The translations under genes were made by a program, and so were the position numbers. The notes beneath the pieces were generated by a model, which worked only from the letters and a program-made list of their open reading frames with translations, was not told the origin of the DNA and ran no database searches. Source: Nitrospina sp052156635 (GTDB taxonomy: Bacteria > Nitrospinota > Nitrospinia > Nitrospinales > Nitrospinaceae). Taken from it: a DNA stretch of 64,000 nt. The DNA lies in contig NZ_JBQKUO010000003.1 of NCBI RefSeq assembly GCF_052156635.1, forward strand, positions 603,084 to 667,083, in the 5' to 3' direction. Below are positions 60,426 through 64,000 of this stretch, piece by piece; positions within the stretch are counted from its first letter, which is position 1; every line of letters starts with the position of its first letter.

Positions 60426-61214
60426 TCAGCGTTTCAAATTGCTCGCAATCTGAAGCATCTCGTCTGCGGTTTGAACCGTCCGGGAGTTGACCTCGTAGGC
60501 TCGTTGCGCGGTGATCAGGTTCACCAGCTCCTCCACCACGCTCACATTGGACAATTCCAGAAAACCCTGCTTGATGGCGCCCCGGTTATCCAGGGCCGGC
60601 GTTCCGACGATGGGTGTTCCCGATGATCCGGTCTGTAAAAACAGGTTGTCGCCCAAAGCCTGAAGACCGGCCGGGTTCTGAAAAGTGGCGATCTGCAGGT
60701 TGCCGACAACCGAAGGCACCGGGGAATTGGGCTGGGTGACCGATACCACGCCGGAAGGGTCGATCGAGATGTTCAATGCGTTCTGCGGGATGGTGACGGC
60801 CGGTTGCAGGAGCAAGCCGTCCGACGTGACGATCTGTCCCGTCTGATTCAGTTTGAAAGTACCGGCACGAGTGTACGCGATGTTACCGGTGGGCGTCGTG
60901 ATCTGGAAAAAACCATCGCCTTCGATGGCGATGTCCAGCGGGTTTTGAGTCTGGGCAAAATCCCCCTGCAAAAATATTTTTTGTACCGCGGCCGGTTTCA
61001 CACCCAACCCCAGTTGGATACCCGTCGGTACCTGGTTACCCGTGTTTGAAAGGGTTCCCTGCAATTTCAACGTCTGGTAAAGCAGGTCCTGAAAATCCGC
61101 CCGGCTTCTTTTAAAGCCTGAAGTATTCACGTTGGCCAGGTTGTTGGAAATCACGCTCACATTCAAGTCCTGGGCATTCATGCCTGTGGCGGCGGTGTAT
61201 AACGATCGCATCAT
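60426..61214 (-). CDS. flgG: Flagellar distal rod protein FlgG
   Basis: This encodes 262 residues, typical length. MMRSLYTAATGMNAQDLNVSVISNNLANVNTSGFKRSRADFQDLLYQTL at the N-terminus matches FlgG, including the NLANVNTSGFK box. The C-terminus ends QRAYEVNSRTVQTADEMLQIASNL, the coiled-coil segment that pairs with the N-terminus in the rod. It follows flgF by about 60 bases. Confidence 0.97.
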   Translation of the reverse strand: MMRSLYTAATGMNAQDLNVSVISNNLANVNTSGFKRSRADFQDLLYQTLKLQGTLSNTGNQVPTGIQLGLGVKPAAVQKIFLQGDFAQTQNPLDIAIEGDGFFQITTPTGNIAYTRAGTFKLNQTGQIVTSDGLLLQPAVTIPQNALNISIDPSGVVSVTQPNSPVPSVVGNLQIATFQNPAGLQALGDNLFLQTGSSGTPIVGTPALDNRGAIKQGFLELSNVSVVEELVNLITAQRAYEVNSRTVQTADEMLQIASNLKR

Positions 61215-61276
61215 GGTATTGTTCCTTTATCACTTGGGTTTCGGGACTCTACTTGGCCCACTCTATTCCCTTGTCT

Positions 61277-62068
61277 TTACGCCAGACGGGCTATGCTGTT
61301 TACCGATTGCTGATCGGCCTCATCTATGGATTGGATTATCCGCTGGTACGCCTCGAACGTTCGAACGGTTTGAATCATTTTGGTCATTTCTTCAACGGCG
61401 TTGACATTGCTGTTCTCTATAAACCCTTGCTGAATGTTCGGTGCCTCTACAGGAATAGGCAATTGATTCGGGTCACTCATGGAATAGAGGTTATCCCCTT
61501 CCTTTTTCAGGAGCGCCGGGTTGTCAAAACGGACTACTTTCAATTGCCCCAGGTTTTGCGTTTCCTGACTGGACCTGGCGGAGACGGTACCCACCTTGTC
61601 CACACTGATCACCGGATTATCAAGCGGCAACAAAATATTCGTTTCACCAACGCCCTGAAGGACATTGCCATCCTTATCCACCAGGCGCCTTTGTTCATCC
61701 ACCTGGAAACTTCCCGTTCGCGTGTAGCGGGGACCCTCGGGCGTTTCAACCACGAAGAAACCCTCCTCCTGCATTGCAAGATCGAAAGGGTTGCCGGTGT
61801 TCACCAGAGTTCCCTGGCGAAAATCCGTGGTCTGGCCATCCACATCCACATAACTCACGCCCATGTTGGATAATCCCGTGGGCAAAAGGGTATTTCGATT
61901 TCCCTCCAGGCTTTTGGGTCCCTGGAAGGGAGGCTCGATCTCCTTGAAAACGAGGTCGTCCTTTTTAAATCCGGGCGTGTTCAGGTTCGCCATGTTGTTG
62001 CTGATGACTTCCAGCTTTCGATGTTGCTTCACCCCGGCTGAGGATGCTATATATAAACCTTCAAGCAT
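61277..62068 (-). CDS. flgF: Flagellar proximal rod protein FlgF
   Basis: This encodes 263 residues. MLEGLYIASSAGVKQHRKLEVISNNMANLNTPGFKKDDLVF at the N-terminus, with the NNMANLNTPGFK rod motif, and a FlgG-like body (GFFVVETPEGPRYTRTGSF). The C-terminus VRTFEAYQRIIQSIDEADQ is typical. It is first in the flgF-flgG-flgA-flgH-flgI operon. An AAAAGGAGTC site precedes the ATG, with a sigma-54-type promoter further upstream. Confidence 0.93.
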   Translation of the reverse strand: MLEGLYIASSAGVKQHRKLEVISNNMANLNTPGFKKDDLVFKEIEPPFQGPKSLEGNRNTLLPTGLSNMGVSYVDVDGQTTDFRQGTLVNTGNPFDLAMQEEGFFVVETPEGPRYTRTGSFQVDEQRRLVDKDGNVLQGVGETNILLPLDNPVISVDKVGTVSARSSQETQNLGQLKVVRFDNPALLKKEGDNLYSMSDPNQLPIPVEAPNIQQGFIENSNVNAVEEMTKMIQTVRTFEAYQRIIQSIDEADQQSVNSIARLA

Positions 62069-62101
62069 TCTTGACTCCTTTTTATCCGATGCAGGGATTT
62101 G

Positions 62102-62118
62102 AGCAATATCGATGCCAA
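62102..62118 (-). promoter_or_regulatory. Sigma-54-type promoter of the flagellar operon
   Basis: On the minus strand TTGGCATCGATATTGCT matches the sigma-54 consensus TGGCAC-N5-TTGC, with GG (62116-62115) and GC (62104-62103) exactly 10 bases apart. Transcription would begin near 62091, about 23 bases before flgF. Sigma-54 control of rod and ring genes is well known in other flagellated bacteria. Confidence 0.75.
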
Positions 62119-62168
62119 AGGGTAATTGTTTGTTTTATTGGTTCTAAAAAACTCATTAACCCTTTGGA
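62115..62168. promoter_or_regulatory. Inverted repeat overlapping the sigma-54 promoter
   Basis: CCAAAGGGTAAT (62115-62126) and ATTAACCCTTTGG (62156-62168) form an inverted repeat with one unpaired base in the arms and a 29-base AT-rich centre. The left arm covers the -24 GG. This could be an operator or activator site. Confidence 0.5.
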
Positions 62169-62346
62169 TGATTGAAGTTAGAACCCGGTCCCGTCGAGAA
62201 ACAAGAAGGGAAAAATCGGATGGGAGCGTTGGGTTTTTGGCAGAATTTTCCGGTCAGCCCGGTTGCCCCGTCAAATTTGCCGGGTTTGGAATCCTGAAAA
62301 CAACGAACAGAGTTTTTTAGTTCATTAAAGGAGGAGAAAACTCTTC

Positions 62347-62661
62347 ATGGAACATATTAGCGTGGACAAACTGCACGATTTGTTGCCCAACATGGGGCCC
62401 GACGACTTGATTCTGGATGTGCGGACGGAAGAAGAATTCGAAGAAGCTCATATCAAAGGAGCTCGCAACCAAAACCACGAGGATGTGGAAGATATTGCCG
62501 ATGAACTGAAAAAATACAAGAACGTGTACGTTCATTGCAAAATGGGGGGACGGGCGCAAAAGGCCGCGGAGACCCTGGAAGGCGCGGGTCTCACCAATAT
62601 TATCTGTGTCAGCCAGGGTGGCATGCAGCGGTGGATGGATATGGGCTGGGAAGCGGAGTGA
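62347..62661 (+). CDS. Rhodanese-domain protein
   Basis: This encodes 104 residues, a single rhodanese domain. DLILDVRTEEEFEEAHIKGARNQ (about residues 20-42) and the active-site loop CKMGGR at residues 64-69 with catalytic Cys C64 are clear. It would carry a persulphide for sulphur transfer. No signal peptide. AAAGGAGGAG lies upstream. It is the only plus-strand gene between the flagellar and NxrC-like genes. Confidence 0.92.
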   Translation: MEHISVDKLHDLLPNMGPDDLILDVRTEEEFEEAHIKGARNQNHEDVEDIADELKKYKNVYVHCKMGGRAQKAAETLEGAGLTNIICVSQGGMQRWMDMGWEAE

Positions 62662-62710
62662 ACTGAGGACGTTTATTTAAAACTTGTCTGCTGCCAATTT
62701 ATTGGCTGAT

Positions 62711-62757
62711 AAAAAAAACCGGGAATGGGGCGAACCCCATTCCCGGTTTGTATTTTT
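62711..62757. terminator. Bidirectional terminator between the rhodanese and NxrC-like genes
   Basis: A 15-bp perfect stem (62716-62730 with 62735-62749) around a CGAA loop. It has an A-run on the left and TTTGTATTTTT on the right, so it can work for both converging transcripts. Confidence 0.93.
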
Positions 62758-62771
62758 AGAATGCCCGTCAG

Positions 62772-63782
62772 TCAGTACTTCAGGGTATTCCAGGCCGTAA
62801 TGGCTTTCTGGCCATTGCGTTCCTTGTTGGCACCGTTCCAGATGGCGATTGCCATCGGGATGCTGTTGCCAGTGAATTGAGCGTCATTGGCATCGTCGGT
62901 TTTCAAAGCGCGTTTGAAAACCACCGCCCAACGATCGTTCGACCAGTTGCCTTTACCATCCACGTCCTGGTTGGCCTGCGTGGTCAGCGTGCTGAAACCC
63001 TCGGCGTTGAGGTCTTCAACCGGAGACCGCCGCATGGTTGCGTCGGACAGGATGTTGTGGGTAGCCCGGCCCGGGTTGTAAACACCTTCATTTTTACCCA
63101 TGCCAAAGTCCACAAAGGTGGAACGCTGAGCGATCTCACCAGCGCCGCCGGTGTGTACGCCACTTTTTCCGCGTTCGTCCTTGCTACCGGTCATATCCGG
63201 TTTCAAGGCACCTTTCAGCAACAGGTTTCCATCCGGCTCGTACATGTAGTAACCAGCGGAACCCATAGCCATATCAGAGTAGTAGTCCTCCAGGTCCTGC
63301 ATGCCTTCGTTTCCGGCCCGTCCAGCGCCTTCTTTATCCCAGGTCGCTTTCCACTGCCAGATGTTGACACGCTCGCCATCCGCACCCATGGTGAAAGGAG
63401 GCTCACTGCCTGTCTTCACCGGGAACATCAGCGCGGCCTGGTCCTTGTAATGCTGGGACCGGACCATGATATCGTCGCGAACACCATCGCTCCACTGAAG
63501 GCGAACTGCGATTTCCTTGTCATTGCGTGCCGCTTTGACATTCACCCACTTCGTAGCCGGGTTCGGCCACATCGGGTTGGTGATCATCTGCGGGTCCATA
63601 TCGACAACCACGTGCCGGCCCTTGGTCGGTCCGTAATTGGACCAGAAAGGATCGGTCGGATCTACCGGAATGGCCCGCTTGCCGACATTCAGGGCTTCGA
63701 TGGTTGCCGCAGAAGACACCATCGCACCACCCAGAACGAATGCGGCAATCAATGCGAATACTACGCTTTTTTTCATTTTCAC
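62772..63782 (-). CDS. Secreted NxrC-like (ethylbenzene dehydrogenase gamma-type) subunit
   Basis: This encodes about 336 residues from a GTG at 63782 (AGGAGG six bases upstream); the ATG at 63776 is an alternative. A signal peptide (VVFALIAAFVLGGAMVSSA) is followed by a domain similar to the heme-b-binding gamma subunits of DMSO-reductase-family enzymes. Supporting pieces are VNVKAARNDKEIAVRLQWSDG (about residues 85-105 of the full product), the alternating Trp/Asp-rich body and a late DRWAVVFKRALKT. In nitrite oxidisers this type is a proposed membrane or electron-transfer subunit (NxrC) of nitrite oxidoreductase. Heme ligands are not assignable by eye. The upstream gene (63908-64000) runs in the same direction. 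Confidence 0.68.
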   Translation of the reverse strand: MKMKKSVVFALIAAFVLGGAMVSSAATIEALNVGKRAIPVDPTDPFWSNYGPTKGRHVVVDMDPQMITNPMWPNPATKWVNVKAARNDKEIAVRLQWSDGVRDDIMVRSQHYKDQAALMFPVKTGSEPPFTMGADGERVNIWQWKATWDKEGAGRAGNEGMQDLEDYYSDMAMGSAGYYMYEPDGNLLLKGALKPDMTGSKDERGKSGVHTGGAGEIAQRSTFVDFGMGKNEGVYNPGRATHNILSDATMRRSPVEDLNAEGFSTLTTQANQDVDGKGNWSNDRWAVVFKRALKTDDANDAQFTGNSIPMAIAIWNGANKERNGQKAITAWNTLKY

Positions 63783-63907
63783 GGTTTTCCTCCTGTTAAG
63801 CAGTTTCCGGGTTTGAAAGCGCATCCCCTCCCGTTCCAAACCAGGTTCAAACCGCCTCCCGGAACAGGGCGCAGTGCCCTGTTCCGGAGCGGCAGATGAT
63901 ACCCGAC

Positions 63908-64000
63908 TTAGAACGCACCAGGATGCTCTTCGGGCCGGACATAGAAAGGCTCTTCAACCGTGACACGGATGATCTCCTTACCCTTCCGGTTGAACCCGAT
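63908..64000 (-). CDS. C-terminal end of an upstream gene, possibly NxrB (5' end outside window)
   Basis: Only the last 30 residues are inside the window (GFNRKGKEIIRVTVEEPFYVRPEEHPGAF, stop at 63908-63910). The position directly upstream of the NxrC-like gene suggests the iron-sulphur beta subunit of nitrite oxidoreductase or a related enzyme subunit. The fragment is too short to identify on its own. About 125 bases separate it from the NxrC-like start. Confidence 0.4.
   Translation of the reverse strand: MGFNRKGKEIIRVTVEEPFYVRPEEHPGAF

Noticed and set aside
1..64000. tRNA, rRNA, insertion sequences or prophage
   Set aside because: I saw no tRNA-like cloverleaf, no rRNA, no transposase or integrase, and no phage structural genes when reading both strands by eye.

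Overview
The window is about 64 kb of GC-rich, gene-dense bacterial chromosome and contains no rRNA, tRNA, CRISPR array or insertion sequence that I could see. Three things together point to a marine nitrite oxidiser of the Nitrospinota (Nitrospina-like): a secreted ethylbenzene-dehydrogenase-gamma-like protein of the NxrC type at the right edge, a squalene-hopene cyclase, and a Gram-negative proteasome operon with a UBact (Pup-like) modifier. The assignment is inference from gene content. Outer-membrane components (P/L-ring flagellar genes, a TolC-type channel, TonB) show a diderm envelope.

Layout, left to right. 1-4.6 kb: end of ribosomal protein S1, then sppA, an HU/IHF protein, aroC and a nitrilase-family hydrolase. 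4.6-9 kb: an accessory-looking stretch with an unknown protein, a Na+/H+ antiporter, two paralogous secreted proteins around an unrelated gene, and a YHS-type protein. 9-14 kb: rpoH-type sigma factor, fumC, an unknown gene, and a FetAB-type ABC pair. 14-21.2 kb: a heavy-metal RND efflux operon (His-rich small protein, CzcC, CzcB, CzcA types). 21.2-29.1 kb: nadA and a HIT protein, then the proteasome operon read leftwards as mpa/arc, dop, UBact, prcB, prcA, pafA. Its genes overlap or abut and have their own promoter. 29.3-33.2 kb: a nucleotidyltransferase-like unknown, a TonB-type protein and a leucine-rich-repeat protein. 33.3-50.6 kb: smc, Spx/ArsC-like, Nudix, TPR, pyrF, DUF4149, PhnE-like permease, SYLF lipoprotein-like, DinG-type helicase, a large SIR2-like/TPR protein, a CDP-alcohol phosphatidyltransferase and two small unknowns. 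50.7-51.3 kb: an AT-rich, foreign-looking HEPN-like gene. 51.3-57 kb: argJ, argC, rpsI, rplM and shc. 57.1-62.1 kb: a flagellar rod/ring operon (flgF, flgG, flgA, flgH, flgI, FlgO-like) behind a sigma-54-type promoter. 62.3-64 kb: a rhodanese, the NxrC-like gene and the tail of an upstream gene, perhaps nxrB.

The standout is the complete UBact-proteasome operon. The 57-59 residue modifier gene is squeezed between dop and prcB. It ends in Thr-Gly-Gln, so its C-terminal Gln would need deamidation (Dop) before ligation (PafA). The cognate ATPase lacks the Gly-Gln-Tyr-Leu tail that actinobacterial ATPases use to dock on the 20S core. The gene order is the same as in actinobacteria.

Secondary points are a degenerate SIR2-like/TPR protein, the HEPN-like island, dispersed palindromes, a 58-60 bp tandem repeat, and several clear promoters and terminators.
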